NCBI GenBank assembly: GCA_902618025.1
Contig: CACMYY010000015.1
Location: forward strand, 1 to 33,645
Origin: an uncultured SAR116 cluster alpha proteobacterium
GTDB taxonomy: Bacteria; Pseudomonadota; Alphaproteobacteria; Puniceispirillales; Marisalimonadaceae
Length of the DNA stretch: 33,645 bases
Direction of reading: 5' to 3'
This document shows, in pieces, positions 24,745 through 33,150 of the stretch. A model generated the notes under the pieces. It was not told where the DNA came from, ran no database searches, and saw nothing but the letters and a program-made list of their open reading frames with translations. The position numbers and the translations under genes were made by a program. Position 1 is the first letter of the stretch. Every line of letters starts with the position of its first letter.

Positions 24745-25454
24745 GGATATGTCATCCCTTCTTCAATAGCATTGGTCTCAATAATTGGATTTTCTATATT
24801 AATAAGACTTTGAACAAAAATACCTGGTGTAATGACATGTTCAGGATTTATTTCATTTGGTTCTAAAATATTTTTTACTTGAACTAATGATTTATCTGCA
24901 GCCATACACATAATTGGGTTAAAGTTCCTAGCAGTTTTATTGTATGTGAGGTTGCCATATCTATCAGATGTTTCTGCTTTAACAAAAGCAAAATCTGCTT
25001 TTAAAGCTTCTTCAAGAATATATTTCTTTCCATTAAAAATTTTTTCTTCTTTACCTTCGGCTAGAGGAGTACCAACTCCAGTTGCAGTATAAAATCCAGG
25101 TATACCGGAACCAGCTGCCCTAATTCTTTCCGCCAATGTTCCTTGTGGAACAACTTCCAATTCGATTTCACATTTATTATACAATTCTTGGAAAGTAACT
25201 CCTTTGGCAGATCTTGCAAAAGAACAAATAACTTTTTTAACTTGTCTTTGACCAATTAACGCACCAAGACCCACTCTTCCATTTCCTGAGTTGTTAGCAA
25301 TAATTGTTAAATCCTTCGTACCTTTATCAATTAACCCGTGCAATAATTCAATTGGGCTTCCCGCTTCACCAAAACCGCCGACCATTATTGTTGCTCCATC
25401 AAATACATCTGATAAAATTTCGGTCATATCTTTCTTTATTTTGTTGATTTGCAT
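24741..25454 (-). CDS. 3-Oxoacid CoA-transferase, subunit A
   Basis: The 237-residue alpha subunit, with the family signature VGGFGEAGSPIELL (25-38) and IANNSGNGRVGLGALI. GAGSGIPGFYTATGVG-type glycine-rich motifs (VRAAGSGIPGFYT region, about 111-128) and KAETSDRYGNLTYNKTARNFNP follow, all as in SCOT/PcaI/AtoD. GAAAGG precedes the ATG. The gene diverges from an acyl-CoA dehydrogenase pair across 88 bp with a palindrome, suggesting joint regulation. Specificity (succinate, acetate or 3-oxoadipate type) cannot be read from sequence. Confidence 0.9.
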   Translation of the reverse strand: MQINKIKKDMTEILSDVFDGATIMVGGFGEAGSPIELLHGLIDKGTKDLTIIANNSGNGRVGLGALIGQRQVKKVICSFARSAKGVTFQELYNKCEIELEVVPQGTLAERIRAAGSGIPGFYTATGVGTPLAEGKEEKIFNGKKYILEEALKADFAFVKAETSDRYGNLTYNKTARNFNPIMCMAADKSLVQVKNILEPNEINPEHVITPGIFVQSLINIENPIIETNAIEEGMTYP

Positions 25455-25489
25455 TCTAACCTTTCATATTGTTGTATTTCTTTATTTAA

Positions 25490-25499
25490 TGTTATAACA
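25490..25499. promoter_or_regulatory. 10-bp palindrome, candidate operator
   Basis: TGTTATAACA is perfectly symmetric and lies in the 88-bp divergent region between the CoA-transferase and acyl-CoA dehydrogenase operons. It could serve both promoters. It resembles the centre of Fur-family boxes but is short. Confidence 0.3.
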
Positions 25500-25542
25500 A
25501 ATCTATACACTAAAATTGAATGAAACTGAATGGTAATTAAAA

Positions 25543-26739
25543 ATGAATTTTGAATATTCTGAAAAAGAAGAAAAATTTCGAATAGAAGTAAGAAATTGGC
25601 TTAAAGAGACGCTTCCAAAGTACTTGTCTGAAAAAGTAAGAAAATACCAGAGACTTACGAAAGAAGATTATGAATTATTTATGAATAATTTAAGTAAAAA
25701 GGGTTGGATTGCTTGGCATTGGCCTGAAGAATATGGTGGAACTGGGTGGAATGCAATTGAAAAGCACATATTTGAAGAAGAAATTGTAAAGGCATCAGCA
25801 CCAAGAATTGTCCCGTTTGGAGTAAATATGTTAGGTCCAGTCTTGATTGAGTTTGGATCAGAAGAACAAAAAAATTATTATCTTCCAAGAATTTTAAATA
25901 ATGAGGATTGGTGGGCTCAAGGATATTCTGAACCTGGAGCGGGCTCAGATCTTGCAAGTCTTAAAACAACAGCAGTAGATAAAGGTGACCATTATTTAGT
26001 TAATGGACAGAAAACTTGGACAACTTTAGGTCATCATGCTGATAAGATTTTTTGTCTTGTTAAAACTGATCTTAATGTTAAACCTCAATTAGGAATTTCT
26101 TTTCTACTTATAGATATGGACTCTCCAGGTGTTGAAGTAAAACCGATAATAACACTCGATGGTGAACATGAAGTTAATGAGGTTTGGTTCACTGATGTTA
26201 AAGTTCCTAAAAAAAATCTGGTTGGAAAAGAAAATGAAGGCTGGACATACGCAAAATATTTACTAACTTTTGAAAGAACCGGAATAGCTGGTGTTCCCAA
26301 TTCAAAATCGGCTTTAAATCACTTAAAAATGGTTTCAAAAAAATCAATGAAAAATGGAAAACCATTAATTGAAGATCCTATGTTTTCTTCAGAAGTTGCT
26401 GAATTAGAAATAGATCTATTAGCCATGGAAATTTTTAACCTTAGAACAGTCAGCGCAGCAGCTGAAGGTAAAGCCCCAGGAATGGAAAGTTCTTTACTTA
26501 AAATTAAAGGAACACTTGTAAGACAGAAAACAACTGAATTACTTAGAAAGGCTCTTGGACCGCAAGCTTTACCATATTTACCCGAACAATTTGATGAAGG
26601 ATGGAATGAAATGCCAATTGGACCAGAATATGCTGGCCCTATTGCAAAGCAGTATTTTAATATGCGAAAAATTTCTATTTATGGTGGATCTAATGAAATC
26701 CAAAAAAATATAGTCGCAAAAGCATCATTTGGTTTATAG
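25543..26739 (+). CDS. Acyl-CoA dehydrogenase, first of a pair
   Basis: A 398-residue FAD-dependent acyl-CoA dehydrogenase. The N-terminal helical domain is followed by WAQGYSEPGAGSDLASLKT (about 126-144), the flavin/substrate loop, and VNGQKTWTTLGHHAD, with a C-terminal YGGSNEIQKNIVA (380-392). The position just before GGSNE, where many family members carry the catalytic Glu, is Tyr, then Gly; the base must come from elsewhere or from a partner. The next ACAD gene starts 9 bp downstream, so the two may form a heteromer like the paired FadE enzymes of steroid side-chain degradation. Confidence 0.88.
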   Translation: MNFEYSEKEEKFRIEVRNWLKETLPKYLSEKVRKYQRLTKEDYELFMNNLSKKGWIAWHWPEEYGGTGWNAIEKHIFEEEIVKASAPRIVPFGVNMLGPVLIEFGSEEQKNYYLPRILNNEDWWAQGYSEPGAGSDLASLKTTAVDKGDHYLVNGQKTWTTLGHHADKIFCLVKTDLNVKPQLGISFLLIDMDSPGVEVKPIITLDGEHEVNEVWFTDVKVPKKNLVGKENEGWTYAKYLLTFERTGIAGVPNSKSALNHLKMVSKKSMKNGKPLIEDPMFSSEVAELEIDLLAMEIFNLRTVSAAAEGKAPGMESSLLKIKGTLVRQKTTELLRKALGPQALPYLPEQFDEGWNEMPIGPEYAGPIAKQYFNMRKISIYGGSNEIQKNIVAKASFGL

Positions 26740-26748
26740 GAAATAAGA

Positions 26749-27867
26749 ATGGATTTTTCATTATCTGAAGAAAGAAAAATGCTTCAGGAAACCATAGCTC
26801 GTTTTTTTGAAAATAGTTATAAAGATATTAAAAAAAGAAGTGAATACCTAGAAATGAATGATGGCTTTTCTAGAGAATTTTGGAAAGAAAGTTCAAATTT
26901 AGGTGTAATCAGTGGCTTGATTTCACCAAGCTTTGGAGGTCTAGGAGGTTCAGGTGAGGATATTAGTATAATATTTGAACTAATTGGCAAATCATTATGC
27001 ATTGAACCATTTTTATCTTCTGGCTTATTATCAAGTACAATTTTATCTTCTTTAAAAAATCCCAAAATTGAATTAATAAATCAAATCATTGAGGGAGAAT
27101 TATTAGTATCATTTGCACATATGGAAATGAATAATAGATATGAGGACCATTTTGTAGAGAGCAAAGCCTTTTTAGAAAATGAAAATTGGAAACTAAATGG
27201 AAGTAAATCTTTTATAATAAATGGAGATTCTGCAGATAAAGTTATAATTTCTGCTAGAATAGAAGGGGAAATTAACGACAAAAATGGTATTGGTTTATTT
27301 TTAGTTGATAATAATAAAATTAATAATAGATCCTATAATACAATAGACGGTTATAGAGCTGCTGAGTTAAACTTTGACAATATAAATGCTGAATTATTAT
27401 GTGAAGATGCTCTAGCTCTTGAGTGTATTATCAAAGCAAATTCTGCAGGTGCACTTGCACTTTCGGCAGAAGCTGTTGGTATAATGCAAGTATGCTTTGA
27501 TTTAACACTCGATTATTTGAAAACTAGAAAACAATTCGGAAAGTCTATTGGGTCTTTTCAAAGTATCCAACACAGAATGGTAGATATGATGCTGGAAATT
27601 GAACAAGTAAGGTCTGCAGTAATGTTAGCATCTTCTACATTTGAGACTAATTCATCAATACGAGATAAGAATATATCTGCTGCAAAAAACTTAGTAGGAA
27701 GAGTTGGTAAACTTGTAGCTGAGGAGGCAATACAACTACATGGTGGAATAGCAATGACTTGGGAGTATTCTGTTGCACATTATGCAAAGAGACTCATTAT
27801 GATTGATCATTTAATGGGCGATGCAGATTATCATAGAGACAGATTTAAGTTATTAAGTTTAAATTAG
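26749..27867 (+). CDS. Acyl-CoA dehydrogenase, second of a pair
   Basis: A 372-residue acyl-CoA dehydrogenase-fold protein, more divergent than its partner. FAHMEMNNRYEDH stands where the usual A-x-T-E-P flavin loop would be, so that motif is degenerate. TRKQFGKSIGSFQSIQHRMVDM (FAD-contact helix) and EEAIQLHGGIAMTWEY are well kept, but the chain stops after HYAKRLIMIDHLMGDADYHRDR, without the terminal GTSEI-type segment. Short C termini and degenerate loops are characteristic of one subunit in heterotetrameric ACADs. It ends overlapping by 4 bp with a convergent thioesterase-like gene. Confidence 0.87.
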   Translation: MDFSLSEERKMLQETIARFFENSYKDIKKRSEYLEMNDGFSREFWKESSNLGVISGLISPSFGGLGGSGEDISIIFELIGKSLCIEPFLSSGLLSSTILSSLKNPKIELINQIIEGELLVSFAHMEMNNRYEDHFVESKAFLENENWKLNGSKSFIINGDSADKVIISARIEGEINDKNGIGLFLVDNNKINNRSYNTIDGYRAAELNFDNINAELLCEDALALECIIKANSAGALALSAEAVGIMQVCFDLTLDYLKTRKQFGKSIGSFQSIQHRMVDMMLEIEQVRSAVMLASSTFETNSSIRDKNISAAKNLVGRVGKLVAEEAIQLHGGIAMTWEYSVAHYAKRLIMIDHLMGDADYHRDRFKLLSLN

Positions 27868-29120
27868 TTATCTATTAACAATTTAGAAGCTTTAACTCTA
27901 AAATATTCTGGGACAACAATTGATTTTCTTTTTTTTAAGTCAAATAAAACTGCAACAATCTCAATATCCATTATTACATCTCCTGTACTATCATCCACCA
28001 TATGGTGAATAAATTTTAATGACTTGTTTCCTATCTTTGTAAAGTTGGTATACATCGTAACTGCCATTCCAAGTGAAGCATCTTTAAAATATCTTGCAGA
28101 ATAATCTAATGCAGCAGATCCAATATCATATTCATTTCTCCAATTAAAGTCTGCTCCACAATATGTAAATAAGTGAGTGGCTGCATCAGAAATACAACCT
28201 ATTTTAAATTGACTTGATCCCATTGCCTCATGATCTAAATCCCAAGTGTTAACTGCACTTTTACAGCTAACAAATGCATTTCTGAAATAATTTTGAGGTG
28301 GTCTATTATCCGTTAGTGGCCTTAAATTGAAAAATTCTAGTTCATTTAAAAATGTATAACAAGTTGAAGAAAATAAATCTGAAATTATTTTTTTTATTTG
28401 TTTATTTACATCTAATGAAATAGACGTCTCAAAGTAAGCTGAAACATTTTCATGATCTAAGCTATAAACTTTGCTCAATAATAAAATTTTATTATCTTCA
28501 ATTGATTTAACTTTAAAAACTATCTCTAACACAGAATTTAAGTGAACTTCGCGACTAAAAATACATCTTTCATTTAAAATTTTGTATTTAATCTTTTCTA
28601 TAGAGTAGCTATTAATTTTATTAAAAAGGCATTTGATTGCTTCTGCATGTTTTCCAAAATAATATTGGACATTCATGTGAGACATTTGATCACAATCTTT
28701 AATTCTAACCAAATCCTTAAAAGCAGAGTAGATACCACTTTGACTTTTTATATCAATTTTTAATGGTTTATCTATATTTTTACAGATTAGAATTAAAGTT
28801 TGCGTTGATAAAATTTTATCATCTTTACTATGTGAAGGATTTAATAAAAATAATTTGTGAGTAACTTTTATTTTATCTTTTGCCTTTAAAGATAAATTTG
28901 TACTGACGTATACTGTCATATATTGAGACACTGATACAGGATAAACTTTAGTTTCACAATATTTTTCAGCATCAATTTTTAAATTACTTAAAACAACCTT
29001 AGTAAAATGAGTACTATCTTCAAAAATTTTGTTACAACAAGACTTTCTTAAAATTCTTAATTCATCTTTATCAGCAGGTCTTATAAGCCCCCTGTACGTT
29101 TCTAAATTTTGAAAATACAT
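27864..29120 (-). CDS. Thioesterase-like protein with probably three hot-dog domains
   Basis: A 418-residue protein. A hot-dog domain centred on 136-245 carries the 4HBT-like motif D144-Q-M-S-H148-M-N150-V-Q-Y-Y. Another, about 275-405, has NTWDLDHEAMGSSQ (291-304), DYSARYFKDASLGM and VDDSTGDVIMDIEIVAVLFDLKKRKS, a typical thioesterase ending. Residues 1-130 have a similar strand pattern (KVYPVSVSQYMTVYVSTNLS), suggesting a third, degenerate copy. D-x-M-x-H-M-N-V motifs also occur in the thioesterase domain fused to carnitine dehydrogenases. It probably hydrolyses an acyl-CoA made by the neighbouring ACADs. Confidence 0.72.
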   Translation of the reverse strand: MYFQNLETYRGLIRPADKDELRILRKSCCNKIFEDSTHFTKVVLSNLKIDAEKYCETKVYPVSVSQYMTVYVSTNLSLKAKDKIKVTHKLFLLNPSHSKDDKILSTQTLILICKNIDKPLKIDIKSQSGIYSAFKDLVRIKDCDQMSHMNVQYYFGKHAEAIKCLFNKINSYSIEKIKYKILNERCIFSREVHLNSVLEIVFKVKSIEDNKILLLSKVYSLDHENVSAYFETSISLDVNKQIKKIISDLFSSTCYTFLNELEFFNLRPLTDNRPPQNYFRNAFVSCKSAVNTWDLDHEAMGSSQFKIGCISDAATHLFTYCGADFNWRNEYDIGSAALDYSARYFKDASLGMAVTMYTNFTKIGNKSLKFIHHMVDDSTGDVIMDIEIVAVLFDLKKRKSIVVPEYFRVKASKLLIDN

Positions 29121-29146
29121 AATATTATTTTGAGTTAGGAAATTTC

Positions 29147-30349
29147 CTAATTTTTATCTCTCAACTCCAACTTTGCAACACTCATCCTATGTACTTCATC
29201 AGGCCCGTCTGCAAGTCTTAAGGTCCTTGCATGACCATACGCATATGATAATGGAAAATCTTGGGAAACCCCTCCTCCACCGTGAACTTGTATTGCTCTA
29301 TCAATAATTTTAGTTGCCATATTAGGGGCTACAACTTTAATCATTGATATTTCTTTTCTTGCAATTTTATTTCCAACTGTGTCCATCATATGAGCAGTTT
29401 TTAATACCAATAATCTAGCTTGTTCAATCTCAGCTCTACTTTCAGCAATATCATGCATTATAACACCCTGTTCTGAAACAGGTTTACCAAAAGCAACTCT
29501 TGATTTTGCTCTGTTTATCATTAGCTCTAAAGCTCTTTCCGCTTGACCAATTAAACGCATACAGTGATGAATTCTGCCTGGCCCCAATCTTCCTTGTGCA
29601 ATTTCAAATCCTCTACCTTCTCCTAAAAGAATGTTACTAGCAGGAACTTTTACATCTTTAAAATCAACTTCAGCATGACCATGAGGAGCATGATCATATC
29701 CAAAAACTGTTAAATGCCTTAAAACTTTAACTCCTGGTGTATCAATTGGAACTAAAATCATTGATTGCTGTTTATACTTTTCAGCCTTAGGTTCAGTTTT
29801 ACCCATAAAGATCATAATTTTGCATCTGGGATCCAACGCACCAGAAGTCCACCATTTTCTTGCATTAATTATGTATTCATTACCTTTTCTTTCAATACTA
29901 GCTTGAATATTAGATGCGTCTGATGACGCCACAGCAGGTTCAGTCATGGCAAATGCAGAGCGTATTTCACCATTTAGAAGTGGTTTTAACCATTTATCTT
30001 GCTGATCTTTTGTCCCATATCTCACTAATACTTCCATATTCCCAGTATCCGGAGCAGAACAGTTAAAAACTTCAGCACCAATTGGAGAACGGCCCATAAT
30101 TTCACATAAAGGGGCATATTCTACATTTGTTAATCCTGCTCCAAAATCACTTTCAGGAAGAAATAAATTCCATAATCCTTGTGCTTTGGCTTTTGACTTC
30201 AGATCCTCCATGATCTTAGGTACACACCATCTACCACCTTTTTCAACTTCTTCTTTATAAACAGTTTCATTTTTATAAACATGTTCGTTCATAAAATTTG
30301 TTAATTTTTCTTGTAGATCTTTTACTTTATTTGAATATTCAAAATTCAT
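29147..30349 (-). CDS. Acyl-CoA dehydrogenase, ACAD10/11-like
   Basis: A 400-residue ACAD starting at ATG 30349, with AGAGG five bases upstream; a GTG at 30355 is less likely. It shows [17 protein letters not shown] (flavin loop), [49 protein letters not shown] and, at the catalytic position, [17 protein letters not shown], with Asp where most ACADs have Glu-Gly. This ending matches the ACAD10/ACAD11 branch. It starts 8 bp after an APH-fold kinase gene, the same pairing that is fused in animal ACAD10/11 and adjacent in LvaA/LvaC. It likely acts on 4-phospho-oxy acyl-CoA. Confidence 0.88.
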   Translation of the reverse strand: MNFEYSNKVKDLQEKLTNFMNEHVYKNETVYKEEVEKGGRWCVPKIMEDLKSKAKAQGLWNLFLPESDFGAGLTNVEYAPLCEIMGRSPIGAEVFNCSAPDTGNMEVLVRYGTKDQQDKWLKPLLNGEIRSAFAMTEPAVASSDASNIQASIERKGNEYIINARKWWTSGALDPRCKIMIFMGKTEPKAEKYKQQSMILVPIDTPGVKVLRHLTVFGYDHAPHGHAEVDFKDVKVPASNILLGEGRGFEIAQGRLGPGRIHHCMRLIGQAERALELMINRAKSRVAFGKPVSEQGVIMHDIAESRAEIEQARLLVLKTAHMMDTVGNKIARKEISMIKVVAPNMATKIIDRAIQVHGGGGVSQDFPLSYAYGHARTLRLADGPDEVHRMSVAKLELRDKN

Positions 30350-30357
30350 TTTCACCT

Positions 30358-31419
30358 CTAATTTAAGTTAAAAACACCATTAGCTCTATTAATTAAAGCT
30401 TCAATTCTATGACCAAAATTTGCAAATCTTTTATCTTGAGTTTGACCTTTTAGAAATCTTACATAAATTTGTTGAATAATTACAGCTAATTTAAACGCTC
30501 CAAATGCATAATACCAGTCAATGTCTTTAGTACTAAAACCTGTCTTTAATGCATAATGATCAATGATTTCAATTTTTTTAGGATATAAAATGTTTTTAAT
30601 TGGCATTGAAGTAATTAGATTAGCTTCTGTGTCATCATCTTCGTCTATCCAATAATTTAAGAAATGACCTAGATCCATAAGAGGATCTCCCCTCGTACAC
30701 ATGTCCCAATCAAAAACTGCTGTAGGTAAGAGAGGATTATCATTGTCCCACATAATATTGTCCAATTTGAAATCATTATGTAAAATAGTTGCACCTTGTG
30801 GCTCAGGTATATTAGATCTTAAATATTTAAGTAGCTTATTAAATCTATTTTCTAATTTTTTTTTATCAGATGCTTTTTTCCATCTCTCTTCCCAACCATT
30901 GAGTTGCCTTAAAACAAAACCATCAGGTCTTCCAAAGTTATCTAAACCTACCTTTGATGGATCTAATGTATGTAATTGGGCTAACACATCGATCATTTTA
31001 AAACTTAATGATCTTATCTTTTCTCTAGATCCATCTAGTTCTGGTCGCATTTCTTTTCTAATTACAATGCCTTTTCTTCTTTCAATTAAATGAAATTTGC
31101 TTCCAATAATATTATCATCATTACATAAATGAAAACTTTTGGGTGCTAAAGGAAATAATTTATTCAAAGAATATTGAACCAAATGTTCTCTAGCCATGTC
31201 GTGAGAAGAAGGAGCAACAGGACCGAGTGGCGGTCTTCTTAGTACAAACTCTTGATCATCAAAACTAATCAAATATGTCAAGTTTGCATGACCACCGCTG
31301 AATTGAAGTATTTTTATTTCATCAATATTAATTTTCAATAACATAGTTAAATATTGTTTTAGCTTATCCAAATCAATTTTTTCATCTTGTCTAAGATCAA
31401 TTAATTCGTGGTCAACCAT
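30358..31419 (-). CDS. APH-fold phosphotransferase, putative hydroxyacyl-CoA kinase (LvaA/ACAD10-like)
   Basis: A 353-residue aminoglycoside phosphotransferase-fold protein. It has [11 protein letters not shown] (41-51) and [22 protein letters not shown] (ATP-binding lysine replaced by the family's RRPP block), the catalytic loop H214-N-D216-x-x-x-x-N221 and the metal-binding [19 protein letters not shown] starting at D237. This VLRRPP...SSHDM type is the ACAD10/11 and LvaA kind, which phosphorylates the 4-hydroxyl of hydroxyacyl-CoA. It is not an antibiotic resistance gene. It is followed after 8 bp by the ACAD11-like gene. Confidence 0.85.
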   Translation of the reverse strand: MVDHELIDLRQDEKIDLDKLKQYLTMLLKINIDEIKILQFSGGHANLTYLISFDDQEFVLRRPPLGPVAPSSHDMAREHLVQYSLNKLFPLAPKSFHLCNDDNIIGSKFHLIERRKGIVIRKEMRPELDGSREKIRSLSFKMIDVLAQLHTLDPSKVGLDNFGRPDGFVLRQLNGWEERWKKASDKKKLENRFNKLLKYLRSNIPEPQGATILHNDFKLDNIMWDNDNPLLPTAVFDWDMCTRGDPLMDLGHFLNYWIDEDDDTEANLITSMPIKNILYPKKIEIIDHYALKTGFSTKDIDWYYAFGAFKLAVIIQQIYVRFLKGQTQDKRFANFGHRIEALINRANGVFNLN

Positions 31420-31544
31420 TTTTTCTATCCAAAGAACCCAATATTAGAAAATAATAATGATAAATATTTAAAATTTTAATATGTTTAATGATAATATAAT
31501 TAAAACATTTTAGTAATTAAAATTTCAAGCTTTTGAGGAAAATT

Positions 31545-32327
31545 ATGAATAATTTATTTGATATTAGTGGGAAAATTGCTCTTGTAACTGGTGGTTCAAG
31601 AGGAATTGGAGCGATGATTGCCGAGGGTTTTGTTAAGAATGGTGTCAAAACATATATTACATCTAGAAAATCAGAACAATGTAATCATAAAGCGAAGGAA
31701 CTCTCCAAGTTTGGAGAATGTATCTCTGTACCTACTGATTTAACTGATATGAAAGAGTTGGATGAATTAGTGAGGCATATTGAAGAAAATGAAAAAAAGC
31801 TTAATATTTTAATTAATAATGCAGGAGCTGCATGGGGAGCACCATTTGATACTTTTCCTGAAAATGGATGGGATAAAGTAATGGACACAAATGTAAAAGC
31901 TGTTTTTTTCTTAATTCAAAAATTAATAAAAATATTGGAAAGTTCTGGAGATAATTCTGATCCGTCTAGAATTATTAATATTGGGTCTATAGATGGAGTA
32001 GGCATACCTAGAGCTGAAACGTATTCGTATCCTGCATCAAAAGCAGCAATCCATCAATTAACTAGAGTTTTAGCAAATAGATTGGCTCATAGGAATATTA
32101 ATGTTAATGCTATTGCTCCAGGACCATTTCAAAGTAATATGATGGCTCATTCCCTAAAAGAATATGGAGAACAAATCAAAAAATCAGTTCCACGTGGAAG
32201 AATTGGCATTCCTGAAGACATGGCTGGGACGTCTATATTTTTATCTTCTAAAGCAAGTGCATATATAACTGGCTCGATAATACCGGTAGACGGAGGTTCT
32301 CTAATAGCTAGAAGACATATGGAATAA
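31545..32327 (+). CDS. RhlG-like short-chain dehydrogenase
   Basis: A classical SDR of 260 residues. ATG at 31545 is chosen because GAGG lies at 31535-31538; an upstream TTG at 31533 would overlap that site. Motifs: TGGSRGIG (15-22), NNAG (91-94), S148 and YPASK (Y162, K166), ending PVDGGSLIARR. FDTFPENGWDKVMDTNVKAVFFL resembles RhlG, a 3-oxoacyl-type reductase. It diverges from the kinase/ACAD11 pair over a 125-bp gap, and could play the role of the LvaD reductase that makes a 4-hydroxyacyl-CoA. The gap itself (31420-31544) is AT-rich and holds no other gene or clear hairpin. Confidence 0.85.
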   Translation: MNNLFDISGKIALVTGGSRGIGAMIAEGFVKNGVKTYITSRKSEQCNHKAKELSKFGECISVPTDLTDMKELDELVRHIEENEKKLNILINNAGAAWGAPFDTFPENGWDKVMDTNVKAVFFLIQKLIKILESSGDNSDPSRIINIGSIDGVGIPRAETYSYPASKAAIHQLTRVLANRLAHRNINVNAIAPGPFQSNMMAHSLKEYGEQIKKSVPRGRIGIPEDMAGTSIFLSSKASAYITGSIIPVDGGSLIARRHME

Positions 32328-32356
32328 ATGAAATAAGCATAAAACTATCGTGTCTT

Positions 32357-32479
32357 TTAAGCATTTATAATTAATTGTACTTCTATTGAAAAATACTTTC
32401 TATATGGATAACCATATATATACATACTTACTTCTGGCAATTGTGCAAAATTAGAAAGTAAACTTAACAACTCACTCAT
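32357..32479 (-). CDS. Small ORF of 40 residues, unknown
   Basis: A leftward frame beginning MSELLSLLSNFAQLPEVSMY and ending EVQLIINA, starting 1 bp after the DUF1826 stop (TAAAATG). It stays open for 40 codons in DNA where stops are frequent, and contains an unusual tyrosine-rich centre (YIYGYPYRKY). It has no signal peptide, and it may be a small protein of the operon or a remnant of a longer lost gene. Function unknown. Confidence 0.4.
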   Translation of the reverse strand: MSELLSLLSNFAQLPEVSMYIYGYPYRKYFSIEVQLIINA

Positions 32480-32480
32480 T

Positions 32481-33113
32481 TTAATGATACTTAAGAACAT
32501 TATCCCAGAATGAAGGATGGTCCAATCTTAAAAGAATTGAAGGACCATTTAATGCATCATCAGGAGTACGATGAAGTAAGCCTTTTTCACCACCTCGGAA
32601 AACTGCAACATCCCAGGGTTTCATAAATTGAAGTTTTTTAGGATCTTTAACAATCATTTCATTTGGTTCACCATTGGCAAATGCACGTCGATCAGCAACC
32701 ATATCAGGCAGCCATTCTGTACCCTTTCCAGCATAGGTTATAAGCATTCGAAGAGGAACATTATCTATGTGATATCGTCGACAACCTCGCTCTGAACTCA
32801 ACCAAAAACTCACAGAATCACTTTTTTGTATATCACAAAATAGCTCAACAGCATTTTCCATGTCTTCTATCCATTTTTCAAAAAAAGGTGTATTTTGGAG
32901 AGGCTCAGAAATTTCTTCTTCTAAAATTTCCTTAATATTTGAGTTCACATTTTCTTTTCTAACCTTGCTAGCAATTCCAAGTGGTCTCTGCATCAATTTT
33001 TGAAAAAATTCATCTATTCTTCGCGGAATTTTTCTCTCAACAATTCCTAGCTGATAATCACAAGTTGCAAAATCTTTTATATCTTCAAAGCTATTTGTCC
33101 GAAAAACACTCAT
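32481..33113 (-). CDS. DUF1826 family protein, possible Fe(II)/2OG-type cupin
   Basis: A 210-residue protein matching DUF1826. The C-terminal half contains SVSFWLSSERGCRRYHIDNV with H115-x-D117, later GLLHRTPD with H181 and LLRLDHP with R196. That H-x-D...H...R spacing resembles the metal and 2-oxoglutarate sites of double-stranded beta-helix oxygenases, an inference since the family has no established activity. As I recall, DUF1826 genes often neighbour zinc-responsive COG0523 GTPases. It is the second gene of a leftward operon behind a DsrE-family gene and a Zur-like site. Confidence 0.8.
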   Translation of the reverse strand: MSVFRTNSFEDIKDFATCDYQLGIVERKIPRRIDEFFQKLMQRPLGIASKVRKENVNSNIKEILEEEISEPLQNTPFFEKWIEDMENAVELFCDIQKSDSVSFWLSSERGCRRYHIDNVPLRMLITYAGKGTEWLPDMVADRRAFANGEPNEMIVKDPKKLQFMKPWDVAVFRGGEKGLLHRTPDDALNGPSILLRLDHPSFWDNVLKYH

Positions 33114-33150
33114 TTAATTATTCGTTTAAAATATTTTTGATCTTTGGAGT

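Noticed and set aside
30701-31093. 130-codon + strand frame opposite the kinase gene
   Set aside because: It is fully antisense to a kinase with clear catalytic motifs and shows no recognisable domain; serine- and leucine-rich composition is typical of a shadow frame.
30358-31419. Aminoglycoside resistance gene
   Set aside because: The fold is APH, but the VLRRPPLGP block and the ACAD neighbour fit the ACAD10/11-LvaA kinases, not drug resistance.
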